Of a stretch of DNA of 64,000 nucleotides, positions 34,540 through 46,705 are shown piece by piece. The translations under genes and the position numbers were made by a program. The stretch is from Gibbula magus (Eukaryota; Mollusca; Gastropoda; Trochida; Trochidae), in NCBI GenBank assembly GCA_936450465.1, contig OW388304.1, positions 36,981,593 through 37,045,592 of the forward strand, in the 5' to 3' direction. Within the stretch, counting starts at the first letter, position 1. Every line of letters begins with the position of its first letter. Below the pieces are notes generated by a model that saw only the letters and a program-made list of their open reading frames with translations, did not search any database and was not told where the DNA came from.

Positions 34540-36740
34540 CGTACAAGACTGTCTGCATTTACAGGCCACCCCCTAGAAATTGAACAAACTCACCAACTCT
34601 GATTTTGTTACGGATTTCTCAAACCTGTGTGATTATCTTGATACTGACTCAACTGAGAATCTACTACTGGATGATTTCAGTGTCCACTTTGACATAAACA
34701 GTGACCAACTGATAAAACGGAGATATGATATTCTTGACCCCATGATCTGAAGCAATGTGTCAATGAATCTACACATCGCACAGGACATTTACTCGACTGG
34801 ACCGTGAGTAGAAACCACATTGATGTTAAAGTGTTAGATACACAGATGTCAGATCATTTCATTTTTACATTCGCTCTTAACTGTTTGAGACCAAATCGGG
34901 TCTGGAGAGAAGTGAAAATAAGGAAGTTGAAACCTATTGACACTGTTGCTCTTGTGGATGGTCTGAATAGTTCACTCCTTATCAAATACCCTCCGAACGA
35001 CCTCGACACACTTGGCAACATGTTCAATGATACATTTTAATGTGCTCTAGACAAACATGCTCTATTGAAGACTAAAAGGCTAAGTTCTAAGGATGTATCC
35101 CCATGGTATACAGATATAAGCATGTTGCAAAACGACTTTCGATGCTTGAGATACACCGTCAGATGTATAACGCTAAGAATTGAAAAGCATCATTAGGAAA
35201 ACTATGGCTGGTTATATAAAAAATAAGCTGGAGGTGATCCAAAGCTATTATTTTGGAAACTAAACAGTCTACTGGGAAGAAACCAAAAAGTTGTACTACA
35301 CAAAGAAAGTGATCCTGTCACTCTTGCCAACACGTTTTCCGAAAAGTCGACACTGGTTCAGTGGCTATGACGGTGTGCCTGGACGTCTCTGCCGCATTCG
35401 GTACGGTGGACCAGCAAGGACTACTGGACCGTATACACAGAGTGTCTTTGGAGTAAGCAGCACAGCACTGTCATGGTTTGCTTCCTATCTCTCTGACAGA
35501 GTGCAGGCAGTTCAGATCGGTAACGTACGATCATATGATATGTCTCTGACTTGTGAAGTGCCACAGGGCTCGGTGTTGGGGCCAATATTATTTACAATGT
35601 AGACTAGTTAGACGTATCATCCCTCAACAACAGGTTGTCCATCACTTTTATGTTGATGACTTACAACTTCTTGACACCTTCAACAAGAATGAACACTGTG
35701 TGGTGTCCAAGGTCGAACGCTGCATCTCAACCATTCAACAACGGATGACATCAAATATGCAAATATACTGATGTTGAACGATTACAAAACCGAGACACTT
35801 CTGATTGGGCCTGCTTCAGGGCTACAGAAATGTGACACCATACAACGTAATATTGACCAATCTTCAGTAACATGTTCATCTTCGTTAAAATACCTACATG
35901 TAGGTGTTTATATTGACTGTAAGTTAACCATTGAAACTCAGGTTGTACAGCTATGTAAAAGCTGCTACTTTCACTTAAAGAACATCGGATCAAGACAGAA
36001 ATTGCCACTGCATGTTTAATGAGAACTCTTGTTCTCTCTCAGCTGGACTTTTGCAACAGTCTATTATTCGGCATCTCTGACAAACTAATCCATTAAATAC
36101 AAAAGATTCAAAATTCAAGATTTACTGCTGCCCGAATTATAACTAGAAGTGCAACATATCACCCATCCTCGAATCTCTCCACTGGCTGCATATCCCTGAA
36201 CGAATTCATTTCATGATCTTGACTCTCACTTATAAAGCGATTCACAAAATTGAACCGCTCTATCTTTAAAAGCTCATCAATGTGTACACCCCTGCCAGAA
36301 TGCTACGCTCCCATGATCAGTTTCTTCTGTCCGTACCAACCTACAATCTCAAAGCGTTTGGTGGCAAGTCTTTTCAAAATACAGCGGCTACTGTTTCAAA
36401 CTCTCTGTCCCTTGATCTGAAACTAGCTCTGTTAACTTTACCACTCTTTAAAAGCAAGACATAAGACTCCTTCAACGTTATGCTTCATAAACTTGCCAGA
36501 CTGTTTAACAATACCATTATATATAATTGTGTACATGTATCCTATGATCTGTCAGCGCTTTGAACATCGCCTCGTGTGATGGTCTGCGCTACATAAACTT
36601 GCCAGACTGTTTAATAATACCATTACACATAAGTGTGTACATAATATTTATATCCTATGATTTGTCAGCGCTTTGAGCATCGCCCTCGTGTGGTGGTCTG
36701 CGCTACATAAGTACTCTTATTAATACTATTATTATATTAT
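34540..36740 (+). mobile_element. CR1/Jockey-like LINE, degenerate
   Basis: Broken frames on the plus strand read, in order, endonuclease tail words (LLLDDFSVH, SDHF), then reverse transcriptase (YLSDRVQAVQIG, VPQGSVLGPILFT, FYVDDLQL, QLDFCNSLLFG, RFTAARII) and a C-terminal ARMLRSHD / FGGKSFQNTA segment. The 3' UTR unit of about 115 bp (CCTATGAT.TGTCAGCGCTTTGA) is duplicated in tandem and ends in an (ATT)n-like tract near 36715-36740. Many stops; dead. Confidence 0.85.
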
Positions 36741-36964
36741 TTTAATGTTTTATGCACGTTTTCGCAGTTTGTCAACTTGTTCTTCCAAAGCACTTTCACA
36801 AATGAATCTATAAATAAATAATTACAACGAAGACATATATAGTATATAATATATAATATACTACAGTGTTCTGCTATTTTAAACATGTTGCTTTTTGACT
36901 AATGTTAAAGCCGGGATATTTGAGTGTGCTGTGCTCACTAATTCTTGTTGTTTTAACTGTACTG

Positions 36965-37201
36965 TCTTAAATTGTGGGGGCGGGATTGCGCAGTGTTTAG
37001 CGCGTTTGGCTTCGGATCAAGAGGTCAGTGGTTCGAATCGCGCCAGGGGCACGGCAACTTTGTCTTCAGTAGAGAACTGTTTTACACGCAGTAAGGTTTG
37101 GGCGCAATGCTACACTGAATTTCAGTGCAGTACCACCCATGGTTCGCTAGTTCCAGCCGTTGTTCGCAGGTTTCACCGCAATGCATAGCCTCACCTCACC
37201 T
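36965..37201 (+). mobile_element. tRNA-derived SINE, head intact
   Basis: Pol III boxes are visible: A-box-like TTGCGCAGTGTTTAGCGCG (36985-37003) and B box GGTTCGAATC (37030-37039), then the body shared with 18285-18535. It sits directly upstream of G3. Confidence 0.8.
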
Positions 37202-37243
37202 TAGATTGTGAGTAGCCTATATACCCATGATAACGTAATATAT

Positions 37244-37296
37244 ACGACCTTCTTACCAAATCAGACGGGAGAGGTTCGTCACAAGATAAGGATACA
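37244..37296 (+). promoter_or_regulatory. Conserved 5' flanking block of G3 with GATA motif
   Basis: CGACCTTCTTACCAAATCAG, GAGAGGTTCGTCAC and AGATAAGGATAC (37284-37295). It joins the halves seen separately in G1 and G2, supporting a common ancestral promoter or 5' UTR. Confidence 0.5.
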
Positions 37297-37328
37297 CATA
37301 GGTCTTGCATGTGCTAAACATCAACAAT

Positions 37329-40300
37329 ATGTATTTTACATGTTCATGTATTGCTTTCATACTTTGCATGTACCTAGTAAGTACTGACAACACCACAGAC
37401 TACATCCACCAGCTGGAGATGAAGATATCGAATATGGAGAGTCACTCTCTGGCATCTGAACAGAAGCAGGCCGCCGTTCTATCCAGTATTCTATCCAGGA
37501 TACAATCCCAGGAAGAAAAGTTACAGTCCCAGGAAAAGGAGATGCATGAACTTAAGGTTTGACCGTTTTCATTTGTTGAAATAAACTTTTCTTTTAATGT
37601 ATTTATTTATACTTTTATATCATTTTGTAATGTTTATGCGTTTAATTCACTCACTCAAAAAGCTCAGAACAGAAAAGTTACATCAAGTAATATCAACACT
37701 GAAGAACGCAAGTCACACACACACTATGTTATACTTGTTACCAATGCCATGACATTTTAAAACATAAACGAAATCTATCTTCTAACATACCATCTGTGGC
37801 CATGAGTAAGTGATTTTCGTTATCACAGTGTGATCCGCATAATTTCTCAGTCATTTGCACAGCGCCGTGCATAAATAACTTTTGTCAGCAACTAACTCAT
37901 GAACTAAAAATGTGCATACGTGGCACATATTTGTGTTGTCATCTGCTACTCTACTTTGCTATTGGCTATCGGCGAAGTGGGACGGAATCAAATGAGTTCG
38001 GCACCAATAAGAGAAAATTGATCATAAATTAAGAAATCAGTATCCGTGAGGTGAATTTGAAGAATCGTCGTTTGTGGTGTCGTGAAAGCCGAATTTTGAA
38101 CTGTTGCTTTAACTGGAAAAAAAAGTATGGATGAAAGTCAAATGGTCATCGGTGCTGACAAGCGTGATATGTTTGGAGATGAAGCTTAAAAGCCCCAGTG
38201 TGTCTGTCGCCCCTCGCAATGAAAACTCAGTTTGATGATCTGGAGCTGTATAACCAACAATGGTGTTGGCATTATGACACCAGAACAATGCAACATAAAT
38301 GCAACCAAGTATTTAGAAATATTAGAAAACAGTTTTTGGCGAGTTATCGTGCAACATTTTCCAAATGATGACTTTGTTCATGGATAACAATGCTCTTGTT
38401 CTTAGTGCTCGTGCAGTCAATAATTATAAAAAGGAAAATCGCAACCACTGTATAACTTAGCCCCAAAAATCTCCAGATTTTAATGTGATTGAAAATATCT
38501 AGCTTGATCTGAAAAGAGAGCTCCAGCAAAACCATTACCACAAACATATGAAATAACTGCGTAGACTACATAAGATCACTTCATGATACGATTCCAAGTC
38601 GTCTGCGTGAAGTTGTATGAGTGAAGGGTCAGATAAACAAATATTAAGGTAAGACATCCACAGATTAAAACTATAAATACATGTATGGCCAGATACTGGT
38701 GACACGACGTTGATGAGTTGAACGCTGATTTGTATAATTATCCCAACATTTGACAACATTTCTGAATTTTCAAAATTGACTAATTGATATACAATCAATA
38801 TTAACCATTTATTATTGGTCTATATGATATTACAATTTTGGATAATGTAAATATAATCAGCAGTGTTTGCTTTTATGGGGTGACACACAGGACTTGAATC
38901 ATGATTTAGTAAGCTTAGTAAATTAAATTGTTAAGCTTACTAATTCAGATAAATATTTGGTATGTTTACTTAATCGAATTAGTAAGCTTACTTATTAGAT
39001 TTAGTAGTCTTAATAATTATATAAGGTAAGATTACTAATTACATTAAGTAAGTTTATTAATTGATTTAGTAACATGAAACCTTACCAAAAAAGTTACTTA
39101 ACATCCTTATGAATGAGTAAGCTTACTAAATGATTTGGTTTGTGGAGACAATTCACAGCTAATTATTTGAAGCATTTTAGTGTTAATTGTATTCCTATGT
39201 ACAGTGTATTTCAAATGTTCAGCTCTTCCCCACCATTAAGGTAAGGTATTTCGGAGTTTGAAGTGTCATTAGAACATTAGAGTTACCTTTCTTATTCACT
39301 GGGAAACGAACATTTAATACACGAGTTCTTGACAATTTTATCCATTGCTGTTCATGTTCGAAGATAATCCGAGTAATCTAAATGTAAAGATGAAATCTCG
39401 AAAACTATCATAACATGACACATATCTTGTGGCTGCATGTGCTTAAAATGGCAAATGTAAAAGGTCCAAGTTCCTGGTAGCAGTCATTTACTGAGATATA
39501 AACACACAGGAAATGATTGATTAAGCTTATTAAATTGTTTCCATTTAGTAAGCTTACTAAAATAATCAGTAAGGTTGATAATTCATTGAATAAGCTCACT
39601 AAATAAATCACATTAGTAAGCTTATAAAGTGATATAATGAGCTTATCATTTCTGTTTGTGAGCTTACTAAATACCTATTTGGCACACCATATGCAATATT
39701 GTTTTGCAGACTGAATTAGAAAACGCCACTAAAACTGACTGTTCCTCGGTCTCCTCATCAGGTTTGTATGATTTATGCATATATTATATGTCGGTTTTTG
39801 ACAATATATCACCATTTAAAACATTATCCAAAATATACAAGGTATACCACAAGCAATGAAAACTAGACCCAAAGTCTAACACAAACTACTGTTAAATTTA
39901 ATTAAATCGATTTGAATATATGTGATTCGGTTCATCATGTTATGATTTTATGTTTCAAATACACAATGGATGTTGAAATCGCTATTTCAATATGGAAAGA
40001 TGGAACTTAAGATGATAATACATGTAGATATTGTCGACATAATTTACATCCATGGACTGTCATTGTAGGATGTCATAAACTGTATAAAGAGTCACGTTCA
40101 AGTGCTTCATAATGGCGTGTTTTTCAGAAACAAGAAAAGATACTGTTTAAACAATCAGAATGAAGTATAGTTGACATCTAGATAAACGGATTAAACTATC
40201 TTGAGTTGTACTACAGTATTTGCAACCATCGGCAGTGCAATAGAGAAATCACTGTGAAATTTATGGAAATTGACAATGGAAACCGTAGTGTACGCCTGTA

Positions 40301-41765
40301 TTATATATTATATTAGGTTTCAATTGAGCACTTATGATTAAGAAAGTAGTATTTTGAATTCAATCCACATGCACAAAACGTATTATAATTCTACAGCATA
40401 ATTCGCTACTGCGCCAGCTTTGAATAACATGTTGCTACTAGGTAGTATTTTCTATGAATACATATTTTATACACCCAGGTCCACACTTAGGGTAACCACA
40501 CATGTATTCGTTATTGGCATACTTAAAATTGTGAAACAAACTGTTTTCTCTAACAAAAATGTATTCGTCTCTCACTGAATAAGATGTGCTTTTTTATTGA
40601 TTAATATATGCGTCACTTACTGAGTTGATTTTAGTTGATGTTTATATGCAATATTCGCTAAGTGTCATTTGTCATAATGAGGTAAAGATAGTGTATACTG
40701 ATCTAAATAAATGATTCAGTGATTTTGTTTAAACACACACACACACACACACACGCACACACACACACACACACACGCGCGCGATTCGTTGAAGCCTCTG
40801 TAGACCTTGGTTGTCTTCCCACAATTTATTCTTGAAATGTTTATGATATTCAGATTCATAGCATTGTAAGAGAACCTTTTACCTGAGGCCGCACAATCAA
40901 ATTGCATGTATACATGCAGGTATTCAGCAGGTGGTATTTGAAGCGAGAACATCTGAAGACTTGACTGCGACAGGCAGGATCAACTTCAACCAGGTCAGCA
41001 CCAACGTCGGGGGTGCATATTCCTCCCAAACCGGTGTCTTCACAGCACCCAGAAACGGCACATTCCAGATGTGGTTCAGTGTCATTCTTGACCTGCCTGG
41101 GATTATACGAGACCAGGTGTTGACGGTACGTTCTCCTATAAGTCTGTAGGAGTTTGAAAGTGGTAGGTATCAACATTTCAAAGCATTGCATGTTTAACAT
41201 TGTTATACTTGAGACCACTCTTTCTCACACCCTCAGCACTTACTGAGCAAACAGTTTATCCATTCAGCAATTGTTCTTTGATATCTTTGAAGGCGAATTT
41301 GAGACACATAGTTTGTTTACGCGGATGTGTTTTGGAAAGTTAATATCATGCATTGGGTACACCCACTGTATTTTGAGAACCGTGGCGAGGCAAATATAAA
41401 CTAGTGGTTATACCTCATGAAGATTATTTATCAATTTTAAACACACATCATTATATATAATACTGTAGTTCACATACTCACACAATGAGTATAATGAGAG
41501 AAATTGTTGGATGTACCAAATCATTGTATGATTTATGTTTTGTGTCAATGCTCAGGTTACCGGGGGTGCAGGTGCAACTGTAAATGTCGTAAACGTGGCC
41601 CCGATGACAGTGGGGACCAGCAGAAACCATCGTGACTACAAGGTCCTACATGGTGTTCTGGCGCTGTCTCTCGTAAAGGGAGACCCAGTGTATCTGACCA
41701 TCAGTCCACCAAGCAAGGTTAAATCCGCATCTTCCTTTGGTGGAGTCTTCCTGGGCGATATGTAG
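37329..41765 (+). CDS. G3: secreted coiled-coil C1q-domain protein, 4 exons, short stalk (231 aa)
   Basis: Exons: 37329-37556, 39710-39761, 40920-41125, 41556-41765 (stop TAG), all with GT-AG introns and the same phases as the other copies (0, 1, 0). The signal peptide core is CIAFILCMYLV; the NTT sequon follows. The stalk has only two heptads (IQSQEEK, LQSQEKE). The linker exon is nearly identical to that of G1, with sequon NAT (N81) and Cys87. The C1q domain is about 98-231: FNQVSTNVGGAYSS, GVFTAPRNGTFQMWF, and terminal FGGVFLGDM. Intron 1 carries a dead Tc1-like transposase and a palindrome array; intron 2 carries an (AC)n tract close to exon 3. The 3' flank aligns with that of G1, so G1 and G3 descend from one duplicated unit. 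The coding frame is intact; expression cannot be judged from sequence. Confidence 0.9.
38100..38650 (+). pseudogene. Tc1-like transposase remnant in G3 intron 1
   Basis: Reading across frames gives MDNNA..LSARAVNNY (from the DD34E motif region MQDNAPxHxA), SPDFNVIENI then a stop where Trp is expected, and LDLKRELQQ. Upstream are GVGIMTPEQ and KVKWSSVL-like words. Many stops and frameshifts. Typical full length is about 340 aa; only the C-terminal half is recognisable. Confidence 0.8.
38904..39672. repeat. Array of imperfect palindromes centred on AGTAAGCTTACT in G3 intron 1
   Basis: More than ten copies of TTAGTAAGCTTACTAA or variants occupy 38904-39135 and 39512-39672, separated by about 375 bp of other AT-rich DNA. 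The array stops 38 bp before exon 2. It could be subterminal repeats of a decayed transposon. Confidence 0.75.
40732..40783. repeat. (AC)n microsatellite in G3 intron 2
   Basis: About 25 units ending in CGCGCGCG, 136 bp before exon 3. Confidence 0.95.
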
Positions 41766-42160
41766 AGTAGGTTCCCTTTGGACAAAGGTTTTTGATGACC
41801 GTAAAGGACGACAGGGTACATTCTGTTGAATCAGATTTGAAAGGAAACGTCCATGTCGTGTATTGCACTACTCATGCATGATCAAACAATCTTCATTTGA
41901 TAATTATTGGTTTACACAGGTGCATACATACATATAACATGCTGCTCAAAGGTGCTTTTATTTCTTTCAATCGTTGGATGTCAGTCTTAATGTCAGTCTT
42001 AATCAATCCCAATTCATTTCTACAAAGTGTCCCGGTCTCACTGTCACTTTAACTGCTCTGATAACCTATGTATAATGTCAAACAAGGAGACGAAGATTAC
42101 CTGAACATTGAGGCTGTTTGATGCATAGATCCCTGAATACATCACTGTAAATTGTGCCTC

Positions 42161-42166
42161 AATAAA
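42161..42166 (+). terminator. Candidate poly(A) signal AATAAA of G3
   Basis: AATAAA about 395 bp after the stop, in a context (CCTCAATAAAGTAGAGATA) that aligns with the candidate signals of G2 and G4. Conservation of context is the support; G1 has ACTAAA at the equivalent site (11735-11740). Confidence 0.5.
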
Positions 42167-43025
42167 GTAGAGATACTCTATAGATACTTGTTCATTAATT
42201 GTTTTTGTATTTCTATTTGAACGTGGTTAGAGGCGGTGTTGCACTTCTGCTACTGATATAAAGAGATCTCACGAAAAATATGTGTTACCAATGGCTAGAT
42301 GATACTCCTAAATCAATAAACAGAGATCGAAAACGAATCTACATGGTTCGATTAAGCCATGGGAGTTCATTTTCCCTTGAGCAGCCATTTTAATGTGTCC
42401 ATTAAAATGACCGCTTGAAGGTAGTTCGGGTGATCTGACTGATGTAGGGATACCTAATTATTCAGAATAAAATTTTAATTATGGCACCATGATTGAATGA
42501 TTATTCATTTTGCTGTCTGAACTCTCAAATTACGCCAGACCTACAAATCTACCTCTCACATGGAAGAGTTCCACCCAACTGTTGATTTATACGTCGCACA
42601 ATTTTCTTCCAATACAGATAACCATTTTCTTATCATACGGCTTATCGGATTGTTTATTGAGATGCTTTACTCTCTCACGTAACTATATATTGTATAAACT
42701 TTAATAACGATTCAGATATTGTTTTTTGCATAACACGTGCTACAGCGCCTTTAATGTCCTCCTATAAAGTGACGTAAGGTAATTATAATTATAGATCCGA
42801 ATACGTTCTGAGGAGTATATCTTTTCAGATCGTTAAGCGAAATACTATATCGGAAAAGGTTTGACTGTATCCTTATAAACATAACTACAGCGTATATGAC
42901 GAAGAAGGGCTTATTATTAAAGATATCAAATTCACATCACATCCTTAAAATTATATCTATGTATCAGAAATGATATCCGTCAAAACACATTTCCAGTAAT
43001 TGATATATTTTGAATTGGAGGAAAT

Positions 43026-43262
43026 GTGAACAGTGTTGTGGAAATCGGCTTTGGCAAAATGTATAGCGAGCCCTGCAGTGCCTATTATTGGTCATATAAA
43101 TGTGACGAAAACAACAAAGAGGATATTTTAGTACAGTCCCTTTGGCCCAAGGTTAGATTTATTCATCAAAACTTTATTATCAAGTATTGGTTTTTAAGAA
43201 GGACTAGTTTTAGATGCATGCGACTCAAAGCCTATATTGTCTTTGGCACAATACAAATTTGA
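43026..43262 (+). CDS. Small ORF 3' of G3, paired with an ORF 3' of G1
   Basis: Aligns over most of its length with the ORF at 12048-12296 and ends at nearly the same point. The codon at 43026 is GTG; the first ATG in frame is at 43059. No domain, no signal peptide and no clear excess of silent changes, so a non-coding duplicate is at least as likely. Confidence 0.15.
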   Translation: MNSVVEIGFGKMYSEPCSAYYWSYKCDENNKEDILVQSLWPKVRFIHQNFIIKYWFLRRTSFRCMRLKAYIVFGTIQI

Positions 43263-43884
43263 ATATGTCTTGAATTGTACTGTACCACATTGAAATAAAG
43301 TTATATTAAATATCCCTCCGCAATGGTGAACAACTATTGCTGATGAACATTTTAAGACTATCTTACAAAACATAATATTCTGCTAGCCAAAAAATATGTA
43401 ATTGATATTAACATGAAAAAAGAAACGCCGATATTAAAATATTTAGTAAAACTCTAAGATCTAGATAATGAAAACAATAAAGACAACGTGGGAACGCTAC
43501 AGCACATTAGTTTTTCATTCGAGAAGAATGGCAGCGCATCCCACGTAATGACGTCAGGCGTTTGATTTTCTCCATACGTCGGAGGGTCAATGGGTGTATC
43601 ATGGCAAGGGGAGGCCATACACGTTTATAGTGTGAACTGTTTTCGTTACATTGAGTCTGGATTTCCCTGCAACGGGATCAGTCATAACCGTGAACTTGGA
43701 CTTTTTGACCCACGGACGAAAATCGGAGACTGTGATGTTGATACCGGAAACTGATTGGTTGCATTTTTTATGAATATGATATCGGCACATGTTCTTTTTG
43801 AATAAACATTTTGGTTTTTTTAAACTGACTTCTTTATTTATTCTTCAATCTAGATTAAAAAATCTGGTAGCGTTTCTTTTGCCT

Positions 43885-44960
43885 GTGAGTTTATGTTGGT
43901 GATGTCCGTATTATGTCCTTGTAAAAATCATCCAAAATATACCAAGTGTACTTAACTATACCCAATTTCCAACCCTGTCAAACACATAATACTGCTGTCA
44001 GTTATATACTTGACTACAGTTGTTTGTGGTGTGGATATACTTTTAAAATAAGTATAGACAATTACGTTCATTATGGTGTGATACTTATTTATATCTCCCA
44101 CACCGGCTGCTGTAATCGCTGTTTCCATATGTTTTATAGTCATGATGTTCACAAAATTTCTGAAACATGATCATTAAGTGGACAAAGATATTATATAAGT
44201 AAGTGTACCTCCTTGAACTTGTACTCGTTGCGGCATCTTTACTATAGGAGATACACATTTACATGAAAACATTCCATATTATGCTCTCCTATCTCAGTAA
44301 AGGAGATTCAAAAACTACGAATTGAAGGGTAAAGCTTAAAGGAATAGTAACCAACCGAATTGTTCTTTTAAGAATGTCTCGTTTGAAATCTACAGATTGT
44401 AGAGAAGTTTCAATAAAATCAGTTTTCGATAAAAACATGATACCCCCCTCATCAATGAATGAGCCATCTCCGGCGTCCCCTCATCAAGGCACAACCATTA
44501 AAACATTGTCGAACTACTGGCTTAACTCATTGAATTTGAAATTGAATCCCTTTCTGCATTTGTTTCCACTTCATTTCATTGCATCTAGGTACATGTTGTT
44601 ACTGCGTTTCAATCATGCTTATCACTCGTGGATTAAACTATGTGAGTTGTGGTAGCTATAGAGTTTTTATACCACGTAGTTGATGTTAAGAGGAATATTC
44701 CATTAACATAAGGCGAGACACTTACACCCAACCTATAAAACTATGTCACATGAGGGTTATGTCAACATTCTAATTTCTGACATGTTATCGTCTTATCTAC
44801 GCGTCTGTGCAGTTCTGAACACGACTAATTCCTAAAATAGACAATTCAAAATATATGCTAAATCAACATATTTTCATAAAAATAGACAACTATTTTACAA
44901 CAGCTTGAATGAACCAAAAGACAGAGAGAGAGGAAGAGAACCAGAGTTAATGTGTTCAAA
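43885..44960. repeat. Orphan copy of G1 intron 2
   Basis: From TATGTTGGTGATGTCCGT onward it matches G1 intron 2 (about 7330-8460) for over 1 kb with high similarity by eye, including CGAACTACTGGCTTAACTCA. The exon 2 sequence that should precede it is absent and no C1q exon follows on the plus strand. Confidence 0.85.
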
Positions 44961-44999
44961 TATATAGTTAAAATATTATATTAAACCGATATACTGGTC

Positions 45000-45780
45000 G
45001 TAAAGAGCTCATCGTATTGTATTAAAGAAGATTGATCCAGTCAAAACCATCTGATGTTTACTCTATCTATCTATATATATATATATATATATATTCTATT
45101 ATCACTTCGTGACAAGTAGTTCTACATCAAATATAATACCATCGGATATATAAGATTGGAAACCTAATTGGTGATGTATACATGTTTGGTATATACAGGC
45201 TATGGTTGAACCATAGTGTACTGGAGGTAATGTGTTTTACAGCATATGGTGAAATGAAATATACTGAAAATATGTTTGCAGTGTAGCTAGTAACATAGTA
45301 TAACATTATCATAATTCATTGACTGGAAATATACATATATCTGATATATATACCATTAGTTCATGTATGCCGATAACCTCGTATATGGAAACGTCGATGA
45401 TAACGAATGAACTAAACATACTGAAAGTAATGTATTGCTGTCATATATGACCACATAATTAACGTTTCTACGGTAAAATAGCGTCCATTACATACATAAT
45501 GCTACATGTGTATTTACATGTGAAAAGTAAAACATGATAAGGGACTTGTACGTCAAAATGAAAATTATAATAAAATCAGATTTAAAAATAAAAACATTAT
45601 AAAGGTTTCTTAATATGTAAGACGAATGTGTCAGAAATACAAGTAACGACAACACTTAGATCTATTATTAACCAGCAAGAGTGTTTGCTCTCTGTCTTAT
45701 CGTTGGAAATGACATTTGCTACAAAGCACTATTTTCAGTTTCCCGATGAAAACAACGTGTACGTACATGTAAGGATAGGG
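45000..45780. other. Intergenic, nothing recognised
   Basis: Includes a (TATC)n/(AT)n tract at about 45062-45092. No gene seen. Confidence 0.4.
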
Positions 45781-46705
45781 TCCGCAACCCAAATTTTTCT
45801 AAATAACCCAGATTTTTTTTCTCATTTTTCCTGGTGTAATTGAGGTGTTTGTAAAACAAAATTAGAGTTATTTTAATATTAAGTTGAGAAATAGCAAAAA
45901 TACAGGATTTTGAAATTTGGCCATGTTGGGTTGAAAATTTACATTTTGAAAACAACTTGGGCCACTCCTATAAAAAACTGAAAATTTGATTTATGATGCT
46001 TTTTTTAGTTTGTATGAGTAGAGTTACTATCAAACTACATATATGAACTGAAATAAAAATTATTTTACATGTATTTTTGGTTTTCAGAGTCTCTCAAACT
46101 CCCTGGGGTGTGTAAAAAAACGAACGAACAACACACAATTTGTTGAACAGAAGATGAATTTATTACAACAGAATTGAAATCTACCCATTAAAAGAATAAA
46201 TAAGTTGTATGTAATATTTGAAATGAAAAACAGGCATGATAATTTCTCTTAAAATATTTTTTTTATCTTGTTTGGTGTTATGAGTCAAAATGTCAAACAC
46301 TACACCTTCTCACAACAGAGACCTAGCACTGTAGAATACATCTCAAATTGATACTTAATATCATTCTTCCAGATCTTAAACACAACATAATTTTGGAAGG
46401 ATTTAATATCATTATTACTTACACTTTTAAACCTTTTATTGAATTTTAAAAACATTAATCACCTCATCCGAAATTGAATGAACAATGGCTATGTCCTTAC
46501 TCCAAAACTGGTATTTTTTGTAAAAAGAAAGACACACATCTTATTCAGTAAAAGACTTAAAATACATGCATTAGCAGATAATTATTGCATGAGCAAAAGA
46601 AAAAATATATCAGTTTTTAAAAAATATTTTCTGGCATTAGCCGGGGGATATCTTTACTGAATTATATTTTAACATTGAAGGCGGCCTTGAAAAGTAAATA
46701 ATTTT
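45780..46705. repeat. Dispersed repeat, copy 1 (partner at 62690-63700)
   Basis: Shared words in order include GGCCATGTTGGGT, TTTAGTTTGTATGAGTA, CGAACGAACAACACACAA, AAATATTTTCTGGCAT and CCGGGGGATATCT. Non-coding; class unknown. Confidence 0.75.

Noticed and set aside
36985..37040. Functional tRNA gene
   Set aside because: A and B boxes are present, but no cloverleaf acceptor pairing is evident and the sequence continues into the SINE body.
38904..39672. CRISPR-like array
   Set aside because: Repeats are palindromic, degenerate and irregularly spaced in a eukaryotic intron; no cas genes, no uniform spacers.
40716..40952. Minus-strand ORF with VCVCVC repeats
   Set aside because: Translation of the (AC)n microsatellite running into G3 exon 3 in antisense.
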